NCBI GenBank assembly: GCA_964036045.1
Contig: OZ038391.1
Location: forward strand, 39,288,232 to 39,352,231
Source: Eutreptiella sp. 'Long Island Sound 2002'
Lineage: Eukaryota; Euglenozoa; Euglenophyceae; Eutreptiales; Eutreptiaceae
Reading direction: 5' to 3'
Length of the DNA: 64,000 bases
In this document: positions 21,985 to 32,318 of the stretch, one piece after another
Numbering within the stretch: the first letter of the stretch is position 1
How the letters are laid out: each line of letters begins with the position of its first letter
The notes under the pieces: model-generated
Databases searched by the model: none
What the model was told of the DNA's origin: nothing
The model's input: only the letters and a program-made list of their open reading frames with translations
Position numbers and translations under genes: made by a program

Positions 21985-23895
21985 TTAGTTCCTCTTCTTG
22001 CGCTGGGACAGGGTCTCAGCACGGGTTAGCAACTGCCTCTTGTTGTTCTCAACGAGGTAGGAACGAAAGATGGGGTTGATACTCCCATCTGGCTGTATGA
22101 AGGCTGACATAGGCTCCCAGGTAGCCTCTGATAGCCCATAGCCATCCCACAGGGTCAGGAATTTCCAGCCCTGTTTATACTCGTGGCGTGCAATACCTGC
22201 AACCACGTAGTAGCCATCGACTGCCATTTCCTCGGCAGTCATCTCCTCGAGTTCGTCTGCCTCCTCAGGGGTGGCAGCGTTCTCTAGGTCGATACGCTCG
22301 ACCTCACAGTCAGGCAAGCACCACTCATCCCACGATAGTTCATCAGGGGAGTGGTAGTGTCTGAGTTGCTTAGGAGCACACAGCAGCTCCCCACCTAGAC
22401 GGGGCCTGCATCTCACATGGATCCTGGATCCATCTATCCTGATAATACGATAGGGCCCAAAGTAGGGGTCCTGCAAACAGTTGCGGGGCCATGTGGGCAA
22501 TCGTGAGTGGTGTACAAGCACCAGGTCTCCTACCTTGAAACTGGCAGGACGTCTCGTGCGGCTACGCCGGGTTAGTTCGCGTTCTCGAACGCGTTTCAGG
22601 TTAGCTCCGGCCCTGTTAGCCAGGTCCTGCCGGTGCTCCAGCCAGTCCCCAACTGGGCTCTTATAGTCCTCGGGGAAAGGGGTTTTGAAAAAACACGCAG
22701 GACGTGCCCCATGGAACAGTTCGTGGGGGGTATAGCCGGTTGAAGAACTCTCTTGAGAGTTCATGGCCAGAACGGCCCAGGGCAACAGGCGTACCCGATC
22801 TTTGGTGCGCTCCTGTTTCATCAGAATCCTCAGATTCTGCTCCACCACACGATTCTGTCTCTCACAAAGAGGGTTAGACGTGTGCGTGTAAGGTACACCT
22901 GTGGTTACCTGGACGTTCAGGGCGTCCAGCACTCGCTTGCACCAACCGGTATCACTCCGGATGCGTACATCTTCATCGGAGTGGATCTCCTTAGGCGCCC
23001 CATAGGGCTCAAACCACTCCTCCACCGGGATCTTCACAGTCTGCTCTCCTGTGATCTTCTTGTTGCAGGGTAAAGCACGTGTGAAGCAGGTTAGACCACA
23101 GGTGACCACCAAACAACTATCATAGCCACCAAACTTAGGCAGACCGTGGATGAAATCCGCGTACAACAGGGAGTTAGCACAGTAGGGTATGGGGAGACTG
23201 GAGACCAGTCCTCTGTCACCTGAGTCGCTCTGTTTGCTGGCGTGACAGTCACAGGAGTCCACTATGGACTGCATACGGGCACGTAGTTCAGACTGGGTTA
23301 GTTGGCAGTAGAAACGCTCACTGAAGAAAGCAGCAGACCGGTTGCACCCTGTGTGCCCGGAGCTGTGGTGTGCCCACTGCAAACAGCCGTCCAGTCGTGC
23401 CTCAGGCACCACTATGCGGTCCTCATAGTATGGGTACTGGTTATCTTTATACCAGCGGTCGCCATCTATTAGGCGTGCCTCTAGGCCATCACTGAGGGTA
23501 CTGAGTACACATTGGTACTCAGCCTGGTAGTCTCTCAGGCTCCAGCCCTCCAGTACACCTGCTGTACGCATGGATAGATCCAGCCGAACATCCATACGTT
23601 GGAAAGCCTCTTTGGCCAACGCTTCAGAGCTCTCACTTAGGAGGGCGTCGAAGTTATTACGCGAGATGTAGTCAGCCATCTCGCCCTTTATACCTGGTAT
23701 ATGATGGACGGTCAACCTGAACTGACTCAGGTATGTCCACCATCGTTTTAGTTTCGCTTTTTGAGGAGGCGGGCCCTTCTGAACCGTCTTCACGGGCTCT
23801 TGGTCACAGAGCCATACAACAGGGTTAGTACCTAGAAGACGGGATCGGGAAGAGAGCACGAGCATTCCAGCCAGGAGTTCCTGGTCGTAGGTACT
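21985..23895 (-). CDS. pol: Element C pol: RNase H end, integrase and chromodomain
   Basis: Continues the RT frame after one TAG (23896-23898), at a place where element A has Tyr. Numbering from the Met at 23865: RNase H end residues in WLCDQE (21) and MADYISR (64); zinc-binding His167/His171 and Cys205/Cys207; integrase triad Asp237 (YADFIHG), Asp297 (HSDEDV) and Glu335 (CERQNRV). A chromodomain-like segment follows at about 545-590 (KFLTLWDGYG...ATWEPMSAFI), which in relatives targets chromatin. Ends at TAA 21985. Apart from the one stop it is intact over 626 codons. Integrase inserts the cDNA into host DNA. Confidence 0.88.
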   Translation of the reverse strand, partial: STYDQELLAGMLVLSSRSRLLGTNPVVWLCDQEPVKTVQKGPPPQKAKLKRWWTYLSQFRLTVHHIPGIKGEMADYISRNNFDALLSESSEALAKEAFQRMDVRLDLSMRTAGVLEGWSLRDYQAEYQCVLSTLSDGLEARLIDGDRWYKDNQYPYYEDRIVVPEARLDGCLQWAHHSSGHTGCNRSAAFFSERFYCQLTQSELRARMQSIVDSCDCHASKQSDSGDRGLVSSLPIPYCANSLLYADFIHGLPKFGGYDSCLVVTCGLTCFTRALPCNKKITGEQTVKIPVEEWFEPYGAPKEIHSDEDVRIRSDTGWCKRVLDALNVQVTTGVPYTHTSNPLCERQNRVVEQNLRILMKQERTKDRVRLLPWAVLAMNSQESSSTGYTPHELFHGARPACFFKTPFPEDYKSPVGDWLEHRQDLANRAGANLKRVRERELTRRSRTRRPASFKVGDLVLVHHSRLPTWPRNCLQDPYFGPYRIIRIDGSRIHVRCRPRLGGELLCAPKQLRHYHSPDELSWDEWCLPDCEVERIDLENAATPEEADELEEMTAEEMAVDGYYVVAGIARHEYKQGWKFLTLWDGYGLSEATWEPMSAFIQPDGSINPIFRSYLVENNKRQLLTRAETLSQRKKRN

Positions 23896-26289
23896 CTAGT
23901 TGGATCGTGCTTGATTCCACTTCCAGTTCCAGTGCCCCAGAGGCACCAGACGCCATTCATTGGCGGGATAGTCACGCGTCAGGGTTCCATCGCGGTTCAG
24001 ACCTGAAGTGTGAAACTGGCAGTGCGACAATTCATTGGGGTTAAGCTCCTGCCACTGGTATAGGGTACCACCCCCCCCTACGTCACACGCATCCGTGACG
24101 AGTATTATCTCGCCCTCAGGGTGGGGCACCCCCAGGCAGTTGGTGGAAGATATTTTCCTCTTCAACTCCTGGAAACAGGCCTCCTCCTTGTCGGTCCACC
24201 GCCAAGGGTTGGTCTTCTTTATAAGGTCAGTCACGGGGGCTGATGAATACATAAAATTGTGGATATGGCGTCGGTAAAAATTGCAGGTGCCAATAAAACT
24301 CTGCACATCGTGTAGACCCTTCTTAGGGTCGTCACGTATCTGCATGTCCTGTAGGGGCTGCATCTTAGACGCGGCTGGTTTCCACCAGCCATACCCCACG
24401 TCAAACCCTAGGTACTCCATCTCCTCTCGCATAAACTCACATTTCTCGAGTTTGATGCGGAGATGGTTTTCCTGACAGACGGTGAAAAACTCTTGCAGGA
24501 GGAGGATATGATCCTCTTGGGTATTAGTACCCAGGCTCACGTCGTCAATGTTGGCCTCCATCTCAGCCCCGCGGGAAACGAGTTCCTGCACAAGGGGTCT
24601 GCGTCTCAGGATATATAGGATTTTGTTCATCAGCTCCTGAAAGAGAGCAGGGGCATTCGCGACACCAAAGGGCATGACCTTCCAGCGGAAGACACGGCCC
24701 TTAGGGGTTACAAAGGCCAGCAGTTCCTGGGCTGCTCGGGTTAGGTCTACTTGCCAGAAGGCACTGCGCGTATCCATCTTGGTCTTGAATCGACACTTAG
24801 CGATTCTCTCCAGGGTGTTCTCCATATTGGGGATACTCCCTGAGTGGTTCTGGGTCTTTTTACTGACCTCCCCATAGTCAACGACCAAGCACATAGCAGT
24901 GGACCCAGGTTTAGCAACCAGAAAACAAGGGCTACAATGGCAGGGGTAGTCCCCGTGCTTATACTCCTCGACGAGGCCAGCATCTATACACTCTTGGATC
25001 TGGCGTTCAATCTCGTCGATTTGGTCTTGTGGGGCGGGGTATGGACGCCGCCTCACTACCGACCCTTCAAACTCTGGTTTGAGTTTGAGGTCCATCTGGA
25101 CCAGTTTCTTACAAGACAGGGGTGGGGGCAACGCTCCAAAAACCTCCTGATACTTGTGGATGAGCTTAGTGAGACGGGGGTCGAGATTCATGCTCTTCAC
25201 TTTCTCGGAAAAATCCTCCTCAGCGCGGAGCTTACTCTTCCCTTTATCCTGCTTTTTTATACGCCCCACCGTTTCCGGGGGCAACTCATCCTCCCAGTCC
25301 TGGCAATCCTGGGCATAGTGGAGGGAGTATACCAGAGGGGTCTCAGGATCGGGGAGAGTCATCTCTTCATCATCCTCCTTGGACCAAAAAGAGGTTTTCC
25401 AGGGCCTCTTGAGGAGGTCCAGGCGGGTCCGTCGCTCGATACCCTCAGCCTTAGCCCACAGGACCTGCTGTAGTTCCCGCACGTCATACCAAGAGACGGG
25501 CATGTTATTGGGTGAGGGTTTAGCGCCAGGTACCTGACCTGAGGGGCCATCAGTGGCCCTCATAGAGAACACGGTGTGATCATTAGACCAACCAGGGGTG
25601 GACTCGCCGAGATTCACCTCTTCCATCAGCAACTGCGCTAAAAAAGCGCTATGCTTCAGTGTCACAACCTCCGGGTTGACCGGGGGTATTACTCTGGCGA
25701 TATCGCTCAGGGGGTCGTCAGCATCAGCCAGCGGAGTAGAGACTGCTGGTGTCTCCGGCTCATCGGGGCACTCACCACTCGTAGTGGTAACCGAAGAGTA
25801 CTCAGATCTCTTCTTGAGATCATGGAGGGTAAGGCCCTTGTTTTCGGCCATCACCTCCTTGAGTACAACCTGATCAAGATCACTCACGGGCACGGGGTTT
25901 AGAGCACCATCTACAATGGATAGGAAACTGCCCCATTCAGGGGCGGGCATGGTCTCCTGAGAGTCCTCAGGGACGTAGATGGGACCGTTGGGCAGTTCAG
26001 TCCTTCCCACGGTCATACGGTCCAAGAGGCGCCTCCAATAGGCCTGTTCACCCGTGGTACCCCAGTCGGGGGTGCACAGGACCACTCTCGCTCCTTTGAG
26101 GGCGATTTTGGTAATCACCTTGGCGAGCTGGGAGAAAGGGGGGTTTGCGTAGCAGAACCCCATTGATTTCCAGTAAAAGCGGTACGCATTGTTTAGGTTC
26201 CGCGAACAGTAGAGCTGCATCAGATGCTGCTCTTTACTCGCGAACAGTTCTACCTGAATTTCATTCAGGTCCAGCTGCAGGGCGGCCAG
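23896..26289 (-). CDS. pol: Element C pol: methyltransferase-like segment, reverse transcriptase, RNase H start
   Basis: Open from 26289. The first segment has VELFASKEQH and then CYANPPFSQL (Asn-Pro-Pro-Phe, 26145-26134) and VVLCTPDWG, resembling Dam/DIRS-type N6-adenine methyltransferase folds. RT follows, with LVVDYGE, FWQVDL, MPFGVANAPALFQ and the catalytic Asp pair in ANIDDVSLG (the YxDD box as NIDD). RNase H begins at VTDACDVGGGG. It ends at TAG 23896-23898 in frame with the integrase. Upstream it is in frame with protease but separated by TGA (26290-26292) and TAG (26317-26319), where element A has sense codons. RT copies the RNA genome in cytoplasmic particles. Confidence 0.88.
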   Translation of the reverse strand: MAALQLDLNEIQVELFASKEQHLMQLYCSRNLNNAYRFYWKSMGFCYANPPFSQLAKVITKIALKGARVVLCTPDWGTTGEQAYWRRLLDRMTVGRTELPNGPIYVPEDSQETMPAPEWGSFLSIVDGALNPVPVSDLDQVVLKEVMAENKGLTLHDLKKRSEYSSVTTTSGECPDEPETPAVSTPLADADDPLSDIARVIPPVNPEVVTLKHSAFLAQLLMEEVNLGESTPGWSNDHTVFSMRATDGPSGQVPGAKPSPNNMPVSWYDVRELQQVLWAKAEGIERRTRLDLLKRPWKTSFWSKEDDEEMTLPDPETPLVYSLHYAQDCQDWEDELPPETVGRIKKQDKGKSKLRAEEDFSEKVKSMNLDPRLTKLIHKYQEVFGALPPPLSCKKLVQMDLKLKPEFEGSVVRRRPYPAPQDQIDEIERQIQECIDAGLVEEYKHGDYPCHCSPCFLVAKPGSTAMCLVVDYGEVSKKTQNHSGSIPNMENTLERIAKCRFKTKMDTRSAFWQVDLTRAAQELLAFVTPKGRVFRWKVMPFGVANAPALFQELMNKILYILRRRPLVQELVSRGAEMEANIDDVSLGTNTQEDHILLLQEFFTVCQENHLRIKLEKCEFMREEMEYLGFDVGYGWWKPAASKMQPLQDMQIRDDPKKGLHDVQSFIGTCNFYRRHIHNFMYSSAPVTDLIKKTNPWRWTDKEEACFQELKRKISSTNCLGVPHPEGEIILVTDACDVGGGGTLYQWQELNPNELSHCQFHTSGLNRDGTLTRDYPANEWRLVPLGHWNWKWNQARSN

Positions 26290-26316
26290 TCAATTTTCCA
26301 ACACTGGCCGCACCAA

Positions 26317-26772
26317 CTAATAGTTCTCAGTTCTGTAAGACCGGTTCACGTAATGTAGACCGGATTCTTTCAGACCTGACAGCTCCAGAGGGACAGAGTA
26401 TAGGCCACTGCCAAAATCGCAGTGAAGGGGGTAGGGACGTTGCAAGGACAGCAACTTCACCTCGGGGTTGAAGCGGGGAAAATCAGTGCCAATGACAATG
26501 TCAAAGGCGTCGGTGTCAAGCACTTTACAGTGCTGCATCACCACCTCATCGCCTAGACATACAGTCACATCAACCCCCGCCAGGGAATGGATGGTCCGAC
26601 CATCCCCTACCCTTATGGCCACTGTTTTGGTTTTCCGGATCTTGGCTTGTTTTAGCAATCTGCGGGCCACGATTGTGAGCGTGGCGCCCGTGTCCAAGAC
26701 CGCTTTGTAAACCTGATCACCTTTTTTGACGGTGATCCAGAAAACCAAATCTTCTTCCTCGGAGGCGCCCCC
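26317..26772 (-). CDS. pol: Element C pol: retroviral-type aspartic protease
   Basis: The catalytic motif VLDTGATLTIVA sits about 20 residues after the first hydrophobic strand (VFWITVKKG); a second strand-like VIGTDF lies downstream, as in pepsin-like half-dimers. The frame is the same as gag and is separated from it only by TAG (26775-26773). It cleaves the Gag and Pol polyproteins after dimerising. The frame closes at TAG 26317-26319, aligned to a Gln in element A, so the copy is probably dead. Confidence 0.85.
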   Translation of the reverse strand, partial: GGASEEEDLVFWITVKKGDQVYKAVLDTGATLTIVARRLLKQAKIRKTKTVAIRVGDGRTIHSLAGVDVTVCLGDEVVMQHCKVLDTDAFDIVIGTDFPRFNPEVKLLSLQRPYPLHCDFGSGLYSVPLELSGLKESGLHYVNRSYRTENY

Positions 26773-26775
26773 CTA

Positions 26776-27955
26776 TTCCCCTTCAGGGAATTTCACTTCA
26801 AAGCCCGCCGCCTGCAGGCACTTAGAGTGCCAGTTGAGGCGGCGCTTCTTGGCGTTCTCGTTTCCCTTGTCAGCGCCACCGGCGCTGGGGGTAGAGGGTA
26901 CGGTTTGCTTCTCCCCAGGCTGCTCACCCTTGGGGGTGGGGCCTGGTTTTCCACCTGTGGGGGGTGCGGAGTTCCTTCGCCCTCCTCGAGGGTTACCTCC
27001 ACCGGGAGTTCCCCCAGGGGTACTGCCCCCCCCCCCTTACGGGCATTCTTACGCCGTTCTTCCTCGGCCTTCTTTAGCTTCTCGGACTGGCGGCGTTTTA
27101 TGTGGCACTCATGCTCGTAGTGCCTCCTCTTGCCTCAGTAGCCACACGTGATAGTGCAGCGGAAGTGGTCCTGGTGTTTGACCTCCTAACCATCCTTGGT
27201 CTTCTGCTTCCGCTGCAACTGGAGCATACAAGAGCTGCGTCCATCGCAGTCAGGGGCGTGACATGGTCCCCCCTTGTCGTCCGTAGGCTGACAATAAAAA
27301 AGATTGGGGGCTCCCTTGCCTTTAGCGGGGGGGGTCTCCTTCATATGCTTCAGTTGCCCTCCCTTACCCTTCCCAGGGTTAGAGTGGGGTTGTGGGGACC
27401 TCCCTCCTTGAGGCTTTTCAGCAGGGGCCTCCCTCCGCAGATGTTTGCGCAGGTATTTATCCATGTGAGAGTCGTTTTCTCTCTCCATGGCGAGTTCGAT
27501 CAGAAGATTGACCAATTCATCGTAGGAATGAGTCCGGGATTTCCTCTCGGACGTCTCCTTACAATTCTCCCAAGTCCTGGGAGGAATTTTACCCACGAGC
27601 CACAGATGAGGCTCTGTAGGCCCGTATGAGGAGGGGTTCATCCTCCCCATTAGCTCCTCCAGCTGCGCCACGAACTCAGAAATACGGGCAGCTGTGGGGA
27701 ACTCAGGAAGTGGGGGTAGTTCCTCTATCTCCGTACGGACACTCAGGTCCGTTTCGTAGACTGGGTACATTTGTTCCAGTCTTTTAAGGAAGTCTCCCCA
27801 ACTGGAGCTCTTTCTGATGGCAGTTTTCACCTGCCGCTGAAGGAACTTTTTCTTGCACCACTTCTTGATGAGCGTGCACTTGGTCCGGACATCAGCATGT
27901 TGCTGTCCGGTGAGGAGTAGAAACTCCGAAAACTCTTCGGCCATTCGGGCAAGTT
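26776..27955 (-). CDS. gag: Element C gag: capsid and zinc-knuckle part (interrupted)
   Basis: Capsid-like sequence (EFSEFLLLTGQQHADV... YPVYETDLSVRTEIEELP) is open from 27944 to 27186. It then has TAG (27188-27186), TGA (27137-27135) in place of a zinc-knuckle Cys (element A: CAFCGKRKHYEDEC; here CGY-stop-GKRRHYEHEC), and a frame change at an 11-C run (27026-27036). The C-terminus (NENAKKRRL...GFEVKFPEGE) aligns with element A's gag end and stops at TAG 26775-26773, the same position as A's gag stop. Gag forms the particle shell and binds the RNA. Confidence 0.8.
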
Positions 27956-28780
27956 TTTAGGATCGAACTCAGGGAGCTCGATCTGAAGGTTCGCCGTGGC
28001 GATGCCCTTCGTTCCCCGACCTGGTACACCAGTGTCACCTCTTCCACCTGAGGGGGGTGAGGGGTAGACAGTGGCAAGTGGCGCCAGTGCAGCCAGCCCA
28101 TAGCCCTCCATCTCAGCCTCAGTAGAATCCCCAATAGTGCATACAGGAACAGCCCTCACACGAGGATGGAAAGGACTTGGACAAGTGTCCAAGGGGGTGC
28201 TGCGGATCCTTCTGCAGCTTTTCACGCCCCGGGTCAGGAGTTCAACACCCGGGGACATGGTCGAGGGGGGCTTCTTCAGTTCAGAGAGCCCCAGTTTAGC
28301 CTTGAGTGCTGCAGACAGTGCTCTCAAATCAGGATCTTCATCCCCAGCCCCCAGAACCCGGGAAAGGACTTCCATCGTCTCATCCAGACCGAGTTTAGGG
28401 GCAGCCATACGTGAAGGTAAACCTCTTTCCACGCGCACGGGCTCGGGGCACACCCCACGAGGCGAAGGTGGTCTTGGCCTCGAAGGTAACGACGGGGTAG
28501 GCTCTCTAGATATCCAGTCCTCCTCCCATTCCGAGGAGTCATTGGACGTCGTGGCGGATATTTCCCAATAAGGTGCTTCGAACCCCTCACCCCACGTGGT
28601 GCCGAACATGGGATACGCCTTCATCGGTTCTTTCTCCTTCTCCTTCTTTCCCGCTTTTCTCCAGGCTTTCACTTTGGCGGTGGCAACCTTCTCCATCGCG
28701 GCCTGGGCTTCCTTAGCGGCCAAGGAATCAGGATCAGGGGCATCCTCAGAAGGAGGTAAGGAAGATACGACAGACAGGAG
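27827..28780 (-). CDS. gag: Element C gag: N-terminal and linker part
   Basis: Starts at the D insertion point (CTCCTGTCTGTC on the minus strand) in frame with the N-terminal fragment at 47497-47672. Contains a Lys/Glu-rich helix (KVKAWRKAGKKEKEKEP), Ser/Pro-rich linker, a short Leu-rich region (MEVLSRVLGAGDED) and the capsid start ELPEFDPKNLPEW. One indel near 27950 shifts the frame into the capsid ORF. Confidence 0.75.
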   Translation of the reverse strand, partial: LLSVVSSLPPSEDAPDPDSLAAKEAQAAMEKVATAKVKAWRKAGKKEKEKEPMKAYPMFGTTWGEGFEAPYWEISATTSNDSSEWEEDWISREPTPSLPSRPRPPSPRGVCPEPVRVERGLPSRMAAPKLGLDETMEVLSRVLGAGDEDPDLRALSAALKAKLGLSELKKPPSTMSPGVELLTRGVKSCRRIRSTPLDTCPSPFHPRVRAVPVCTIGDSTEAEMEGYGLAALAPLATVYPSPPSGGRGDTGVPGRGTKGIATANLQIELPEFDPKNLPEWPKSFRSFYSSPDSNMLMSGPSARSSRSGARKSSFSGR

Positions 28781-31700
28781 TGAAGAGGTACCCAGAAGCT
28801 ATGGCCCATGGCCCGGAGGCCTGTGAGCCGTCACACCTGTGTGGAAGCCGTTGACACCGGCTGTCAGCGAGATATCCCTGTTCTCTAATCCGCGAAATCT
28901 GGAATCCGATTTCTAACCAATAAATCGATGTAGAATTAACATAATTTTACTGTCTCGGTCGATTTTCAGTTAGAAATCGGTGAAATACCCGATTTCTACC
29001 GCGATTTCTAATTGTCGTGAAGTCGCCGCCTGTTGTCGCCTGTTCGCGCGCTTTCGTCGCTTCTCCGTGGCGAGTTTTGTGAGGGATTTTTCTCGAGTAC
29101 CTTTGAGGTTCTAAGAGAACTTAAGTGCTGGATCTAGAGGGTTTTTCCTGTACTTTCATCTGGTGTGTTCACCAGAATTTTTCACCGTTGCGTCTGAGAG
29201 AAAATCAGCGCGCAAGCTTTTCCGTCGATCGCTCGAACTCATGGTTCTCAAGGACCATGAGTTCGGACGGAACCCTACACTCCCCCCCTATGCCTTTCAT
29301 CCATGCCCCTTTCACATGGGCATATCACTTTGAATAGGGAAGAGGGCAATAGGGATGTTTTAGGCAGCCTATGGGTTTCGCAAACCCAAGTCGTTTGCGT
29401 GCGCAAACGCTAACTTTGTGGCCTTGTGAGCATGAACGTTAATGGCCGAACACAATGCTCACAAGCCCAAAAGCCCTAGGCCATTTTCCTTTTTGGAGCC
29501 AACTCAACGATGGCTCCACGCAATTCAATGCGTACCAAAACTCGTTTTTTGAGAAAGGGCAAATTTTGGTCGAAAATTAGGCCAAAATGGCCAAACCCCG
29601 AGGCTCGTGCTCCAAGCCTAATGGGAGTTGAGCCTTGAACCAAAGCAATATGTAAAGTAGAGACCACGAAGGACATCGTGGATGGCTTGGTTGATTTTTA
29701 CAACCTTGTCTTCTATTTTATATAATGTCTCCTTGTGAGCACGCGTGCCATACTGCCTCTTTGCACAGGCGCTCATATGCAAGCACTAATGACATGAGTG
29801 GGCGGTAACAATCTGACCATAGTGGGCATATTTGAAGGCACCTACTATGGGCCTACTCCAAGAATGTTTACTCATATTTTTGCTCCTCAAGGTCCCAAAG
29901 ATATGTACATACCAATATCGCCCATATATGCACTTTTTCCCATAAATAGTGTGCTTCAAGGATTGAGGTGTTAAAAATGTTTCCATTATGCTTTGAACCT
30001 CAACCCTTGGTGCAAAAGGGAAGCAAAGCTTCGGTTTGCATCCATGCAAAAGCCCGAGGCTCCTTTCTCTTGTGATATGGAGATACGATTTTTCGAGTGA
30101 CAACTTTTGGGTGAATTTTGGCCGTTTTGCCCAGAATGGCCACAAACCCCTTCTCCCCCTAATTTTACCCCCGAGGTTGCGTGCGCCACTTGACCAAGGG
30201 TAAGGGCAATTCGGAGAGGGCACGTAAACTCGCATCGAATGGGGTGTTTCCCCATGTGGCCTCTCCTCTCGAAGGGAGAGTTGTGAGTCATCCAATTTGG
30301 GGTATGTTGCCATTCTGCCCCATTTGTGTGTCATTTTACCTCCAATGGGGAAAATAGCTAGAGGCGACCATGAAGGTTTGCAAGCGGCATATATTGGGAC
30401 CTAAGTCCCATGTGTCTATAGCATCTTTGGTTGAAAGAATCCTCGCCGTGGCCATGGAGATATGGAATCATGAGTGCGGGCCATTTTGGCCAAATTTCGC
30501 TGTTTTTCCCATTGTATGCCATGTTGGAGCTACCATATCTCCATGAGGCACAGGATCTAGCCAGGAAGGAAGGGCGATTATTGTAGCATATGACCAAGGG
30601 TTGAACGCTATTGAGTTTCGCATTTGCTCCTCCGGCTCATCCGGAGTTATTCAACTTTTTGTGCGATCCATGATCCCCCCCTTTGCACCGCATGTTGCTT
30701 TCTGCCCTGTCCGTGTGGTCATCCCCTCGGTGAACAGTAAGCAGCCAGCGTGACAGCTAACCATAGCCCAGGGCATGGGACCAAAGGGGATATCAAGGGT
30801 CGTGAATCAAGGCTTGGTGCAACGAGATCGCCAAGGTTTCCTTACCACGCCGGTCGCCCGAGACGACCGATTTTGCCATTTTGGCGTTTGTGGACCCAGT
30901 TTGGATCATCACCACGCCAAGAGCCATGGAGATCCTTGAGAGCCAAGTACATGTGAGTGTCCGTTGGACTCCCAGTGGATCGCATATGGAATGGCGGATC
31001 GGATCCCCATGCTGGTGCGGAGATATACTATCGGGGACACCTTCGATTTTGGCTCATTTTGAGCAGCCAAAATGACCCCCTTTTGGGACCCCAATTTCAG
31101 CCCCCCGTGTGGTCAATTGGCGGCCCCATATCTCTTTGCCCACAGGACGCCAGGACCTAATTTCAAGTTGTGCACTCAGATATAGCTCCTAGGTCCTGCC
31201 TCCTATCCTGTGAGCCTCTGGCCTTGCCATGGCCGGGCGATTCACCCGTGGGAATGACGCCAATTTTGGTGATTTTGGCATCATGACCCCACTTGATGAA
31301 CCCGTGGTGCCCTGATGCCGGCAGCTCAGAGGGAACCAGGTTGGGTGAGGGCTCCAAGGAGTTCGTAGTCGAAGGGCATGGGGTCCATTGCCTCGTCCCT
31401 ACCTCTGGCGGGTCTGGACGAGAGGTCAATTTTGGAGTTTTTTGAGCTAATATCAGTCTGGGCTGAAACAGCGCATTTTCAGCTACCAACACCTAGGGGA
31501 TAATGGCGGGGCCTTATCTCCGGCTCAGAGGGGAGTTGGGACCTGCCGGTAAGGGAGCATGGGGAGCTACCATCAGTTGGCCTTGGAGCCTCTTGGTTCC
31601 CAGGAACTCGCCTGTGGCTGGGCGGGACACCCTCCCCTATTGGCAGGGTTTCAGGGTCCGGACTGAGTAGGGCATGGGTTGTGTTTGAGCTTCCGCCCCT

Positions 31701-31989
31701 GCCAGCCACTGGGAGGGTCAGACCTGGGATTGGGATATGGGTTGGGATTGAGTGTGTATTGTCCTGTGATGCCCTTACCTCAGTCCAGTCTTAACTCCAT
31801 GTGTACATATCCTGATGTGTTGCTGTACATACTTTTGTATCTTTGTTTCACAGTGGCAAGGATCCTGAAACGCTTTGACACGTGACACGAGCATGAGGAT
31901 GCCCTTGTGAGCGCAGTGCTTTGCCTGCCTGCTTGCTTGTGCGTGTCCGCCGCAGCGTCCCGTGGCCAGGCCCCCCACGGGAACGCTTC
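28781..31989 (+). repeat. Element D 5' LTR (3.2 kb)
   Basis: Same length as the 3' LTR, with scattered substitutions. Contains a TATA-like TTTTATATAATG near 29716 followed by a pyrimidine-rich tract. Antisense ORFs (for example 29786-30334) recur in the 3' copy but show no domain. Unusually long for a Ty3/gypsy LTR. Confidence 0.92.
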
Positions 31990-32318
31990 AAAAGCGTTTC
32001 ACCGCCGCGGGGTTACCCATCCCTCGCGTGCCACTCGGGGCCGCCTGAACCCCGAGCACCACGGGCTTCGCAGCGCCGCCCGGAGCATCGCCCCGAGCGT
32101 CAGCCACAGCCCCGAGTCCGTGAAGGAGGTGTAGCGACCGGAACTCTGACATCAGCGAGTTCCCTTGGCCAACCAGTACCGGCCGCACTCCCAGCTACAT
32201 CACCCACCTCCACAACCACCATTGGTCGTCTTGGTCCCAGCCCTGTAGATAGAGTGGACCACAGCAACCGCTTCAACAGCCACCTCCAGGACTAGTCCAT
32301 CGAGAGGAGCGAGCGCCC
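31990..32318 (+). other. Element D leader
   Basis: Non-coding leader between LTR and gag ATG. A primer-binding site should start at the LTR edge, but AAAGCGTTTCACCGCCGCGG does not match a tRNA end I can name. Confidence 0.5.

Noticed and set aside
29786-30334. 182-codon antisense ORF in element D's LTR (also 45320-45841)
   Set aside because: Present in both LTRs only because they are copies; no recognisable domain. Kept as a question under the LTR finding, not as a gene.
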